Position numbers and translations under genes: made by a program
Assembly (NCBI GenBank): GCA_016793165.1
Contig: JAEULA010000071.1
Coordinates: forward strand, 62,001-126,000
From: Alphaproteobacteria bacterium
Lineage (GTDB): Bacteria; Pseudomonadota; Alphaproteobacteria; CACIAM-22H2
Length of the DNA stretch: 64,000 nt
Direction of reading: 5' to 3'
Shown: one piece after another, positions 15,991 through 23,815 of the stretch
How the letters are laid out: the number at the start of each line of letters is the position of its first letter
Numbering within the stretch: the first letter of the stretch is position 1
The notes under the pieces: generated by a model
What the model was told of the DNA's origin: nothing
What the model saw: the letters and a program-made list of their open reading frames with translations, nothing else
The model's database searches: none

Positions 15991-18033
15991 TCAGGCTCCG
16001 CGCGCAAGATGCAGATTGCCGAAGGCGTCGACCGTTCCCGAGAAGCCGTCGGGCACGACCGTCGTGGTGTCGTCCTGGAAGATGACGCAGGGGCCGGCGA
16101 AGGTCATGCCGTGGACGAGGTCGCCGCGCTGGTAGAGAGGGATCTTCCGGCGATCGCCGTCGAGCAGGACGTCGACCTGCGCGCGCGGCGCCGGGGCGCC
16201 GCTGCGCTTGTCCTGGCGCGGCATCTGCGGCTTCGCGCTCGGGCCGACGACGACCATGCGCAGCGCGACGACGTCGACGGCCGCCTCGCGGTCGGCATGG
16301 CCGTAGATGCGGTCGTGCTCGCGATGGAAGCCCTCGGCGATCGCGGCGAGGTCGCCCTTCTTCACCCACTCGAGCTCGAGCGGCGTCTCGATCTCGAAGC
16401 TCTGGCCGCGATAGCGCAGGTCGGCCGACGCGATCAGCGTCGCGGCGCCGGCGTGGCCCTGGCGGTCGCGCAGCCAGGACGTCGCCTCCGCGGCGAGCTC
16501 GTCGAAGCCCGCCTGCAGCGACGGCAGCGTCTCGGCGTCGAGATGCCCGTAAACCGTCTTGATGAAGTCGTTCTTCACGTCGGCGACGAGGCCGCCGAGC
16601 GCGGAGAGCACGCCCGGCGTGGTCGGCACCAGGACGCCGGGCATGCCGAGCTCGCGCGCGAGCAGGCAGGCGGTCATCGGGCCGCCGCCGCCGAAGGCGA
16701 GCAGCTTGAACTCGCGCAGGTCGACGCCCTGGTGCGCGGCGAGCTTGCTCACCTCGCGATACATGCCGGACACGGCGACCTGGATCACGGCCTCGGCCGC
16801 CGATTCGACGGATCGGCCGAGCGCCTTGGCGAGGGGCGCCATCGCCGCCTCGGCCTTGGCGCGATCGACCTTCACGGCGCTGTAGCCGAGGTCGCTGTGA
16901 CCCATGAATCCGCAGACGACGAAGGCATCGGTCAGCGTCGCGTTCGTGCCGCCGCGGCCGTAGCAGGCCGGACCGGGCGTCGAGCCGGCGCTCTCCGGGC
17001 CGACGGTCAGCGTCCCGAAGGAGTCGACGCGCGCGATCGAGCCGCCGCCGGCGCCGATCGAGGTCACCGACACGGTCGGGATGTAGATCGGGAACTCGCC
17101 GACCATCTCGCCGGACCGGTAGCTGGGCGTTCCGTCGACGATCACGGAGACGTCGGCGGAGGTGCCGCCGACATCCAAGGCGAGCACGCGCGGGGTCTCC
17201 GCGTGGCGGGCGACGAAGGCGGCGCCCATCGTGCCGGCCGCGGTGCCGGACAGCAGCATCTGGATGCACTGCGTCTTGCCGAGCTCGGCGGTCATCACGC
17301 CGCCGTTGGACTTCGTGATCATCGGCTCGGCCTGCACGCCGGCCTTCTTGAGCGAGGTCTGCAGCGAGGCGATGTAGGTCGCCACCCGCGGCTGGACGTA
17401 GCCGTGGACCACCGCCGTCGAGGTGCGCTCGAACTCGCGGATGATCGGCCAGACCTCGGAGGAGCAGAACACGGGCATCCCCGGCGCCAGCTCGGCGATC
17501 CGACGCTTGGCCAGGTTCTCGTGCGCGGGGTTCGCGTAGCTGTGCAGGAAGGACAGCACGATGCCCTCGGCGCCCGCCGCCTTGGCGCGCGCGACGGCGT
17601 CGCGCAGCGAGGCGTCGTCGAGCGGTAGGTCGATCGTCCCGTCCGCCAGGGTGCGCTCGCGGATGCCGACCACGCGATCGCGCGTGACCAGCGGTTCGGG
17701 CCTGTGCGACATCAGGTGATAGGGGTCCGGCATCTTCAGCCGGGCGAGCTCGAGCACGTCGACGAAGTTCTCGGTCGTGAAGAGGTAGAGCTTCACGCCC
17801 TTGCGCTGGATCACGGCGTTGATGCCGACCGTCGTGCCGTGCGTGAAATAGCCGATCGCGTCGGCGCCGATCCCGAAGCGCCGGCCGAGATCCCCGATCC
17901 CCTGCATGACCTCGCGACCCGGCTCCGCCGGCGTGGAGAGCACCTTGAGGGTGTGCACCTTTCCGGTCGCCTCGTCCAACGCGCAGAAGTCCGCGAAGGT
18001 GCCTCCGATATCCACGCCTACCCGATACGCCAT
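15991..18033 (-). CDS. hyuA: Hydantoinase A/oxoprolinase family protein
   Basis: A 680-residue ATP-binding subunit of the HyuAB hydrolase. Both halves of the actin-like ATP site are present: VGVDIGGTFADFCALD at the N-terminus and LALDVGGTSADVSVIVDG in the middle, with THGTTVGINAVIQRKG and IGAGGGSIARVD as further family signatures. Length is typical for HyuA. It is cytoplasmic and works with HyuB. The gene is 42 bp downstream of the IclR gene in the same direction, which suggests one regulated transcription unit. Confidence 0.95.
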   Translation of the reverse strand: MAYRVGVDIGGTFADFCALDEATGKVHTLKVLSTPAEPGREVMQGIGDLGRRFGIGADAIGYFTHGTTVGINAVIQRKGVKLYLFTTENFVDVLELARLKMPDPYHLMSHRPEPLVTRDRVVGIRERTLADGTIDLPLDDASLRDAVARAKAAGAEGIVLSFLHSYANPAHENLAKRRIAELAPGMPVFCSSEVWPIIREFERTSTAVVHGYVQPRVATYIASLQTSLKKAGVQAEPMITKSNGGVMTAELGKTQCIQMLLSGTAAGTMGAAFVARHAETPRVLALDVGGTSADVSVIVDGTPSYRSGEMVGEFPIYIPTVSVTSIGAGGGSIARVDSFGTLTVGPESAGSTPGPACYGRGGTNATLTDAFVVCGFMGHSDLGYSAVKVDRAKAEAAMAPLAKALGRSVESAAEAVIQVAVSGMYREVSKLAAHQGVDLREFKLLAFGGGGPMTACLLARELGMPGVLVPTTPGVLSALGGLVADVKNDFIKTVYGHLDAETLPSLQAGFDELAAEATSWLRDRQGHAGAATLIASADLRYRGQSFEIETPLELEWVKKGDLAAIAEGFHREHDRIYGHADREAAVDVVALRMVVVGPSAKPQMPRQDKRSGAPAPRAQVDVLLDGDRRKIPLYQRGDLVHGMTFAGPCVIFQDDTTTVVPDGFSGTVDAFGNLHLARGA

Positions 18034-18075
18034 GTCGCCGTCGTCCTTCCTGTCGTCGGTGTTGCTGCGCGTCCT

Positions 18076-18855
18076 CTAGGCGGCGCTGCCGAGGCTCGGC
18101 CGATGGCCGAGCCTCTGGCTGATACGCTGCGCCCCGTGCACGACGCCGTCGATGATCTTCTTGCGCGCGCCGGGAAAACGGCGGGTCACGGTCGCCAGGT
18201 TCAGGGCGGCCACGACGCGTCCGGTGCCGTCGTGGATCGGCGCTGCCGCCCCGGAGCCGCCGGTCGCGAACTCGTCCTCGACGACCGCGAAGCCGTCGTG
18301 CCGGACGCGGTCGATGATCGCACGCAGACGGTCCGGATCGGTGACCGTTCGCGGCGTGATCGCCCGCGGTCGCAGCTTCGCGAGGTAGGCGGCGGTCGCC
18401 TTCGCATCCCAGTACGCGAGGAGCACGCGCCCCATCGCGGTGCACCAGGCCGGCCGCAGGCCCGGGCGATCGTTGTCGTAGCGGATCTGCTCCGGGCTCA
18501 CGAGCTTGGCGAGGATCTTGACGTCGCCGCCGGTGCCGCGCGCGCCGAGGAACACGGTCTCGCGCAGGCGCGCGCGCAGCTCCTCCATCACCGGCCGCGC
18601 GACCGCGGCGAGATGGGAGTCCGCGCCGCCGATCCAGCCGCCGTTCCGGAACGGCGCCGCCAGCACATAGCGCTCGGCGTCGTCGCGCTCGGCATAGCCG
18701 CGACCCACCAGCGTTCGCAGCAGGGCATGCGCGCTCGACTTCGGAAGCCGGAGCTCGGCGGCGATCTCGCCGAACGACACCGGCTCTCCGACCCGCGTGA
18801 GCAGCTCGAGGATCTCGAGGACGCGCGCGGCCGACTTCACTTCCGAGCTGTTCAT
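18076..18855 (-). CDS. IclR family transcriptional regulator
   Basis: A 259-residue IclR-type regulator. The N-terminal winged HTH runs from about residue 8 (VKSAARVLEILELLTRVGEP, then FGEIAAELRLPKSSAHALLRTL), and the C-terminal IclR effector domain shows the typical CTAMGRVLLAYW and FAVVEDEFATGG strands. It heads the hyu operon and is divergent from the SDR/MFS operon at 19012, so it may control both. A GTTC...GAAC dyad at 18869-18884 sits 14 bp upstream of its start. Confidence 0.93.
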   Translation of the reverse strand: MNSSEVKSAARVLEILELLTRVGEPVSFGEIAAELRLPKSSAHALLRTLVGRGYAERDDAERYVLAAPFRNGGWIGGADSHLAAVARPVMEELRARLRETVFLGARGTGGDVKILAKLVSPEQIRYDNDRPGLRPAWCTAMGRVLLAYWDAKATAAYLAKLRPRAITPRTVTDPDRLRAIIDRVRHDGFAVVEDEFATGGSGAAAPIHDGTGRVVAALNLATVTRRFPGARKKIIDGVVHGAQRISQRLGHRPSLGSAA

Positions 18856-18868
18856 GTCCGTGAACGAT

Positions 18869-18884
18869 GTTCGCGATGCGGAAC
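18869..18884. promoter_or_regulatory. Candidate IclR operator GTTCGCGATGCGGAAC
   Basis: An imperfect 16-bp dyad with outer half-sites GTTC/GAAC in the 156-bp divergent region between the IclR gene and the SDR gene. IclR proteins usually autoregulate from palindromes of about this size overlapping their own promoter. The assignment rests on position and symmetry only. Confidence 0.4.
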
Positions 18885-19011
18885 GAGGCTAGGAACCGCC
18901 TACCCAGGAGTCAATCGCGGGGCTTAGGATGTTCTTGCTGTTTGAGACGCTGTCGTCGGAGGCGATACTCGCCGTTCGCAGTCGTCGCCCAGCAGGCGCG
19001 GGGGAAGTCGG

Positions 19012-19755
19012 ATGAGCAAGGTTGCGATCGTGACGGGCGGTGCGCGCGGGATCGGGCGCGGCTGCGCCCATGCGCTGGCCGAGAAGGGTTTCGACATCGC
19101 GCTCGTCGATCTGCTCGTGCCGGAGATGGAGCGCACGGCGGGCGAGATCCGCGCGATGGGGCGCCGGGCCTCGGTGCACCAGGCCGACGTCGCCGAGTTC
19201 GCGCGCGCGGCGGCGATCGTCGCTGCGGTCGCGGCGGAGTGGGGCCGCATCGACTTCCTGCTCAACAACGCCGGCAAGTCGATGCCCAAGCCGATGCTCG
19301 AGATCAGCGAGGAGGAGTTCGATCGCACGATCGCGATCAACCTCAAGAGCTGCTTCAACTACATCCACGCCGTCGCGCCGATCATGAAGCGCCAGGGGGC
19401 GGGACGGATCGTGAGCATGTCCTCGCTCAACGCCTATACCGGCGGCGTGACGAGCGCGGTCTCGAAGTTCGCCTATGCCGCAGCGAAGGCCGGGATCCTC
19501 GGCATGACCCGCGCGCTCGCCAAGGAGCTCGGGCCCGAGATCGCGATCAACGCGATCTGCCCCGGCGTGATCAAGACCGAACTCGGCAACAGCCTCACGC
19601 AGGCTCGCGAGCCCGAGCTGAAGAAGGGGATCGCGCTCGGCCGCCTCGGCTCGCCGGCCGATGTCGGGCAACTCGTCGCCTTCCTGGCGACGGTCGAGCC
19701 CAACTTCATGACCGGCCAGGACTTCAAGATCGACGGCTTCCAGTGGGTGATCTGA
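19012..19755 (+). CDS. SDR family oxidoreductase (FabG-like)
   Basis: A 247-residue classical SDR. The NAD(P) motif TGGARGIG is at residues 8-15, NNAG follows WGRIDFLL, the catalytic serine lies in VSMSSLNAY and the Tyr/Lys pair in YAAAK. The C-terminus shows the usual MTGQDFKIDGF. The ATG at 19012 follows a GGGGGAAG ribosome-site-like stretch. It is the first gene of the operon divergent from the IclR regulator, with the MFS transporter 16 bp downstream, so it probably oxidises or reduces the compound that transporter moves. Confidence 0.93.
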   Translation: MSKVAIVTGGARGIGRGCAHALAEKGFDIALVDLLVPEMERTAGEIRAMGRRASVHQADVAEFARAAAIVAAVAAEWGRIDFLLNNAGKSMPKPMLEISEEEFDRTIAINLKSCFNYIHAVAPIMKRQGAGRIVSMSSLNAYTGGVTSAVSKFAYAAAKAGILGMTRALAKELGPEIAINAICPGVIKTELGNSLTQAREPELKKGIALGRLGSPADVGQLVAFLATVEPNFMTGQDFKIDGFQWVI

Positions 19756-19771
19756 TCCGGAGCCGCGCGCG

Positions 19772-21025
19772 ATGAACGCCGCGAACACGGCGCCGTCCGC
19801 CGCCGGCGGCGGCATGCCGAGCTGGATCGCGCCGCTGGCGATCACCATGGTGATGCAGACCATGGCGGCGTTCCTGATGCGCGTGCTTCCGGTGATCGGA
19901 CCGGAGCTCACGGCCGCGGCGGGGCTTTCCCCGGAGAAGATCGGCATCCTCGCCGGCCTCGTCGCGGGCGGCACGATGTGGTTCCTGGTCGGCGGCAGCC
20001 TGCTGCTCACATATTTCGGGCCGGTGCGGCTGCTGCAGCTCGGCGCGCTGGTCGGCAGCCTGTCGGTCCTCCTCAGCACGACGGCCTACTGGCCGCTGCT
20101 GGCGGTGGCGTCGATCGCGATCGGTGTCGGCTACGGCCCGTCGCCGCCGGCCGGCAGCGAGATCCTGACCCGCAACGCGCCGAAGGGGCGCCGCTCGCTG
20201 ATCATGTCGATCAAGCAGTCGGGCGTGCCGCTGGGCGGCGCGCTGGCCGGGCTGCTGCTGCCGCCGATCGCCGCGGCCGCCGGCTGGCGCGTCGCGCTGG
20301 CGACCGCCGCCGCGCTGTCGCTGGTCGCGGCGCTGCTCGTGCAGCCCTGGCGCGCGCGTCTCGATGCCGATCGCGATCCCTCGAGGCCGCCGACGCTCGC
20401 CAATCTCTTCGCGCCCGCCAATCTCAAGGCGCCCTTCGTCGTGCTGTTCGACATCCCGGGCATGCTGCCGGTCACCTTCGCGGGGTTCTGCTTCGCCTGC
20501 GTCCAGGGCTGCCTGCTCACCTTCTTCGTGACGCAGCTGACGACCGAGGTCGGCTACACGCTGGCGGTCGCGGGCGCGGCGTTCTCGGCGATGCAGTTCG
20601 CCGGCACCTTCGCGCGTGTCGTCATGGGCTGGCTCGCAGACAAGCTGGGCGGCATGCGCGCCCTGGTGGTGCTTTCGCTGACGTCGTCGCTGATGGTCCT
20701 GGTCGTCTCGCGCATCGGTCTCGGCTGGCCGGTATGGGCGGTGACGCTGGTCGGACTGATCGTCGGCATGACCTCGACGAGCTGGAACGGCGTCTACCTC
20801 GCGGAGGTCGCGCGTCTCGCGCCGCCGGGGCGCGTCGGCGACGCGACCTCCGGCTCCACCTTCTTCACCTTCAGCGGCTATCTCTTCTCGCCGATCGTCT
20901 TCGCCCTCGTCGTGCCGATGGTCGGCAGCTACGGCACCTGCTTCGTCGCGCTCGCCGCCATCGCGATCCTCGCGGCCCCGGTGCTGTGGCCGCATGCGCG
21001 AGCGGCCCATGCCGCCGAGCGCTGA
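19772..21025 (+). CDS. MFS transporter
   Basis: A 417-residue inner-membrane protein with about twelve hydrophobic segments and a central hydrophilic loop (PWRARLDADRDPSRPPTLAN). A GRRSLIMSIKQSG stretch after helix 4 and GWLADKLGG between helices 8 and 9 match the cytoplasmic-loop motifs of the major facilitator superfamily. Small aliphatic acids or aromatic acids are typical cargo, but nothing in the sequence fixes the substrate. The stop overlaps the next gene. Confidence 0.9.
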   Translation: MNAANTAPSAAGGGMPSWIAPLAITMVMQTMAAFLMRVLPVIGPELTAAAGLSPEKIGILAGLVAGGTMWFLVGGSLLLTYFGPVRLLQLGALVGSLSVLLSTTAYWPLLAVASIAIGVGYGPSPPAGSEILTRNAPKGRRSLIMSIKQSGVPLGGALAGLLLPPIAAAAGWRVALATAAALSLVAALLVQPWRARLDADRDPSRPPTLANLFAPANLKAPFVVLFDIPGMLPVTFAGFCFACVQGCLLTFFVTQLTTEVGYTLAVAGAAFSAMQFAGTFARVVMGWLADKLGGMRALVVLSLTSSLMVLVVSRIGLGWPVWAVTLVGLIVGMTSTSWNGVYLAEVARLAPPGRVGDATSGSTFFTFSGYLFSPIVFALVVPMVGSYGTCFVALAAIAILAAPVLWPHARAAHAAER

Positions 21026-21557
21026 CGAGGCGCCCGATCCGGCCGCCGCCCGCGTCCGCCCGGCGATCGTGGCCCTCGCCTCCATCGCGTTCATCGCCTC
21101 GCAGGCGAACCTGCTGCGCATCGTCGGGCCGCTGACGCCGAGCATCCTGGCGCTGCAGCTCGCCTTCACGCCGGACGCCTTCACCGACGTGCTGTCGCGG
21201 TGGGGCGAGGCGGGGATCGCACGCTATCGCGAGCATTTCGCCTACGACATGGCGCATCCCTTCATCTATGGCGCGCTGGGCGTCGCCTGGGTGCGCTGGA
21301 GCGGCCTCTTCGCGGCCCTGCCGAGCTGGCGCCGGCGGGCCTGGACCGTCGCGCTGCCGGTCGCGGGCGCCTGCGACCTCGTCGAGAATGCGCTGCACTG
21401 GACGCTGCTGGGCAGCGCCGGCGCCATCACGGCATTCCCGGTCGCGCTCGCCGCCACGGCGGCGAGCGTCAAGTGGGGCCTTGCGGTGCTGTTCGCGGCC
21501 GGGCTTGTCCGGCGGCTCGTCGCCGCCGCATTCGCATCGGCCGCATCGCGCGTCTGA
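20994..21557 (+). CDS. Hypothetical membrane protein
   Basis: An open frame of 187 codons overlapping the MFS gene by 32 bases; an internal ATG at 21009 is an alternative start. It encodes about four hydrophobic segments (VALASIAFIASQANLLRIVG, FIYGALGVAWVRWSG, the stretch around AGACDLVENALHW, and WGLAVLFAAGLVRRLV). The motif CDLVENALHWTLLG is characteristic of small uncharacterised membrane proteins, but I cannot name the family. Codon use matches its neighbours and the overlap suggests co-translation with the transporter. Confidence 0.65.
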   Translation: MRERPMPPSADEAPDPAAARVRPAIVALASIAFIASQANLLRIVGPLTPSILALQLAFTPDAFTDVLSRWGEAGIARYREHFAYDMAHPFIYGALGVAWVRWSGLFAALPSWRRRAWTVALPVAGACDLVENALHWTLLGSAGAITAFPVALAATAASVKWGLAVLFAAGLVRRLVAAAFASAASRV

Positions 21558-21560
21558 TCG

Positions 21561-21585
21561 CGCTCCGGCGCAACGTGTCGGAGCG
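21561..21585. terminator. Candidate hairpin between convergent genes
   Basis: CGCTCCG (21561-21567) pairs with CGGAGCG (21579-21585) across an 11-base loop, directly after the hypothetical membrane gene stop and before the convergent GntR gene end. No T-run, so it would be a weak or Rho-assisted terminator. Confidence 0.35.
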
Positions 21586-21728
21586 TCGGTCGCCGGCTCG
21601 CCCACGCGGCCCGAACCGGCTCCGCGCCGGCGGTCGATCCTTTCCCGACCGCTTGGCGATCGCGCCATCGTGACGGCGGCGTGCGCCATCGCGGTGCGGC
21701 TGAGGGCGAAGCGTTCGTGGCGGCGCGC

Positions 21729-22529
21729 TCAGCGGCGGCGGCGAGCGGTGCGGGCAGGCGAGCGCGACGACGCCAGCTTGCGATAGCGCGCGAGGCTGCC
21801 CTCGAGATGGGTGCGCATCGCCGTTCGCGCGGCCGCAGGGTCGCCGGCCGCGATGGCCTCGGCGATGCGCGCGTGCTCGCTCTGGATGCGCTCGAGATAC
21901 TCCAGGTTCTCGGCGGCCGAGGCCGTCGCCGCGCGGACGCTCTGCCGCGGAATGAGATGGCGGCCGAGGAAGGCGAGGAACTGCACGAAGCGCGCGTTGC
22001 CGGTCGCCGCGGCGATGGCGCGATGGAAGGCGAAATCCTCGGCGACGGCCGACTCGCGACGGCCGATCGCGGCGGTGATCGCGCCGAGCGCCTTGCGGAC
22101 GGCCGCGACGTGCCGCGTCGAGGCGCGTGCGGCGGCGAGGGCGGCCGCCTCGACCTCCACCGCCAGGCGCAGTTCCATGACCTCGAGCACCTCTTCGAGC
22201 GCGCGCGGCCCGGCCATCTCGATCCGGAACGGCACGCGGCTGTCGTCCGCGGCGACGAAGGCGCCCGCGCCCTGGCGCGTCTCGACCAGGCCCTCCGCGC
22301 GCAGGGCCGCGACCGCTTCGCGCACGACCGTGCGGCTGACTCCCATCGCGCGCATCAGCGAGGCCTCGGTCGGCAGCCGCGCACCGGGCGCCAGCTGCCC
22401 GTCGCGGATCGCCTCGGAGATGCGCGTGACGGCCTCCTCCGCGAGCTTGCGCTGCGGCCGCAGCGGCTGGAGCTGCAGAGGCTTGTCAGCGTTCCGGACC
22501 GCTGCTAGATCTGTCCGATGTCGGGTCAT
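21729..22529 (-). CDS. FadR-type GntR family transcriptional regulator
   Basis: A 266-residue regulator with an N-terminal winged HTH (ISEAIRDGQLAPGARLPTEA, then SRTVVREAVAALRAEGLVETRQGAG) and a C-terminal FCD domain (FAFHRAIAAATGNARFVQFL, IQSEHARIAEAIAAGD). The FCD metal-binding histidines and the preceding Asp/Arg-rich helix are in place. It is divergent from the TRAP operon and probably controls it, as FCD regulators often do for dctPQM-type transporters. A GTACAAGTTGGTAC dyad lies 2 bp upstream of its start. The C-terminus ends in an Arg-rich tail. Confidence 0.93.
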   Translation of the reverse strand: MTRHRTDLAAVRNADKPLQLQPLRPQRKLAEEAVTRISEAIRDGQLAPGARLPTEASLMRAMGVSRTVVREAVAALRAEGLVETRQGAGAFVAADDSRVPFRIEMAGPRALEEVLEVMELRLAVEVEAAALAAARASTRHVAAVRKALGAITAAIGRRESAVAEDFAFHRAIAAATGNARFVQFLAFLGRHLIPRQSVRAATASAAENLEYLERIQSEHARIAEAIAAGDPAAARTAMRTHLEGSLARYRKLASSRSPARTARRRR

Positions 22530-22530
22530 C

Positions 22531-22544
22531 GTACAAGTTGGTAC
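22531..22544. promoter_or_regulatory. Candidate GntR operator GTACAAGTTGGTAC
   Basis: An imperfect dyad (TTGGTAC facing GTACAA) directly upstream of the GntR start, in the divergent promoter region of the TRAP operon. FCD-type GntR proteins bind short TTGGT/ACCAA-like dyads, so autoregulation and TRAP control are plausible. Confidence 0.4.
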
Positions 22545-22624
22545 ACCTCGTGATGGCCCCGATCAAGGTCGCGTCGGCGCCGTGCCGGATGCGGTGCCGC
22601 CGCGGGGCGTCGGTCGGGCGAAGC

Positions 22625-22677
22625 CCGGGGACGCGCGGCGCGGACGACGACCGGGCGGTTCAACCGCGCGTCCCCGG
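22625..22677 (+). promoter_or_regulatory. Long leader hairpin upstream of dctP
   Basis: CCGGGGACGCGCGG (22625-22638) is perfectly complementary to CCGCGCGTCCCCGG (22664-22677), a 14-bp stem with a 25-base loop ending 45 bp before the dctP start. It lies in the expected 5' untranslated region of the TRAP operon and could act as an attenuator or mRNA stabiliser. No known riboswitch class is recognisable. Confidence 0.45.
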
Positions 22678-22722
22678 CCCGAGGCGGCCGTGCCGGGCGC
22701 GCAGAACGGAGAGGAGACGCAC

Positions 22723-23736
22723 ATGACGACCCCCAGCATGAAGCGGCGCGGATTCATCGGCGCGACCGGCGCCGCGGCGCTGACCACGGCGGCGCTGCGG
22801 CCGCGATCCGCGTCGGCGCAGGCCAAGCTCGTGCTCAAGGCGACCGACGTCCATCCGACCGGCTATCCGACCGTCGCGGCCGTCGAGGCGATGGGCAAGA
22901 AGCTGGAGGCGGCGACCGGCGGCCGGCTGTCCATCCAGATGTTCCCGTCGATGCAGCTCGGCGGCGAGAAGGAGATGATCGAGCAGGCGCAGATCGGCGC
23001 GCTCCAGTTCGCGCGCATCTCCGTCGGCCCTATGGGGCCGCTCGTGCCGGAGATGAACGTGTTCAACCTGCCCTTCATGTTCCGCGACGAGAAGCACATG
23101 GAGGCGGTGATCGACGGGCCGATCGGCGACGAGCTGTTGAAGAAGCTCTCCGACCACCCGACCGCGGGCCTGATCGGGCTGTGCTGGATGAACTCGGGCA
23201 CGCGCAATGTCTACAACTCGAAGCGCCCGATCGAGAAGCTCGAGGACCTGAAGGGCCTCAAGATCCGCATGATGGGCAACCCGCTCTTCGTCGACACGAT
23301 GAATGCGCTCGGCGGCAACGGCGTCGCGATGGGCTTCGACCAGCTGATCAACGCGATGCAGACCGGCGTCGTCGACGGCGCCGAGAACAACGAGCCGAGC
23401 TACGACAGCGGCCAGCACTACCGCTACGCCAAGTACTACTCGCGCACGGGGCACCTGATGATCCCCGAGCTGCTGGTGTTCTCGAAGCGCACCTGGAACT
23501 CGCTGTCGAAAGACGACCAGGCGCTGATCGCGAAGTTCTCGCGCGAGGCGCAGCAGGAGCAGCGCCAGCTCTGGTACGCGCGCGAGCAGGAGTCGCTGAA
23601 GCGCCTGCGCGAGAACGGCGTGGTCATCAACGACGTGCCGAACAAGCAGGCCTTCGTCGACGCCGTGAAGCCGGTCTGGGACAAGTACGCGACCCAGCAC
23701 AAGGCGCTGATCGAGCGGATCGTCGCCGTCCGCTGA
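22723..23736 (+). CDS. dctP: TRAP transporter substrate-binding protein DctP
   Basis: A 337-residue periplasmic binding protein of a tripartite ATP-independent transporter. The N-terminus has a Tat-like signal (KRRGFIGATGAAALTTAA, then ASAQA). Mature-protein family marks are GGEKEMIEQAQIGALQFARI, NLPFMFRDEKHM, LKIRMMGNP with the carboxylate-binding arginine, and GVVDGAENNEPSY. The last one is the DctP signature with the ligand-facing Asn/Glu. The ATG at 22723 follows GGAGAGGAG. Ligands of this type are small carboxylates; the exact acid is unknown. Confidence 0.95.
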   Translation: MTTPSMKRRGFIGATGAAALTTAALRPRSASAQAKLVLKATDVHPTGYPTVAAVEAMGKKLEAATGGRLSIQMFPSMQLGGEKEMIEQAQIGALQFARISVGPMGPLVPEMNVFNLPFMFRDEKHMEAVIDGPIGDELLKKLSDHPTAGLIGLCWMNSGTRNVYNSKRPIEKLEDLKGLKIRMMGNPLFVDTMNALGGNGVAMGFDQLINAMQTGVVDGAENNEPSYDSGQHYRYAKYYSRTGHLMIPELLVFSKRTWNSLSKDDQALIAKFSREAQQEQRQLWYAREQESLKRLRENGVVINDVPNKQAFVDAVKPVWDKYATQHKALIERIVAVR

Positions 23737-23750
23737 ACGCCGCGGCGGCG

Positions 23751-23786
23751 GACCGGCCGCGTCGCCTCCGGGCGATGCGGCCGGTC
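23751..23786 (+). terminator. Intraoperonic hairpin between dctP and dctQ
   Basis: GACCGGCCGCGTCGC (23751-23765) pairs with GCGATGCGGCCGGTC (23772-23786) across a six-base loop, with a single G-U wobble. It sits 14 bp after the dctP stop and has no T-run. Such hairpins protect the upstream mRNA or attenuate transcription, giving more binding protein than membrane subunits. Confidence 0.55.
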
Positions 23787-23815
23787 GTGCGCCGACGGGC
23801 CCTGGGAGGGGCGAC

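Larger units (their letters stand above)
11565..16135 (-). repeat. Tandem duplication: hyuA tail plus hyuB, two units
   Basis: Unit one is about 13951-16135 (last codons of hyuA plus hyuB). Unit two is 11565 to about 13745 (hyuA remnant plus second hyuB). The two units align collinearly, with identical spacing between the hyuA stop and the hyuB start. About 200 bp at 13746-13950 has no counterpart and marks the junction. Confidence 0.85.

Noticed and set aside
13595..18445. A 1616-codon open frame on minus
   Set aside because: It is the out-of-frame shadow of hyuA and hyuB; its translation is Arg/Ala/Gly/His-rich without any fold signature, while the true frames carry family motifs.
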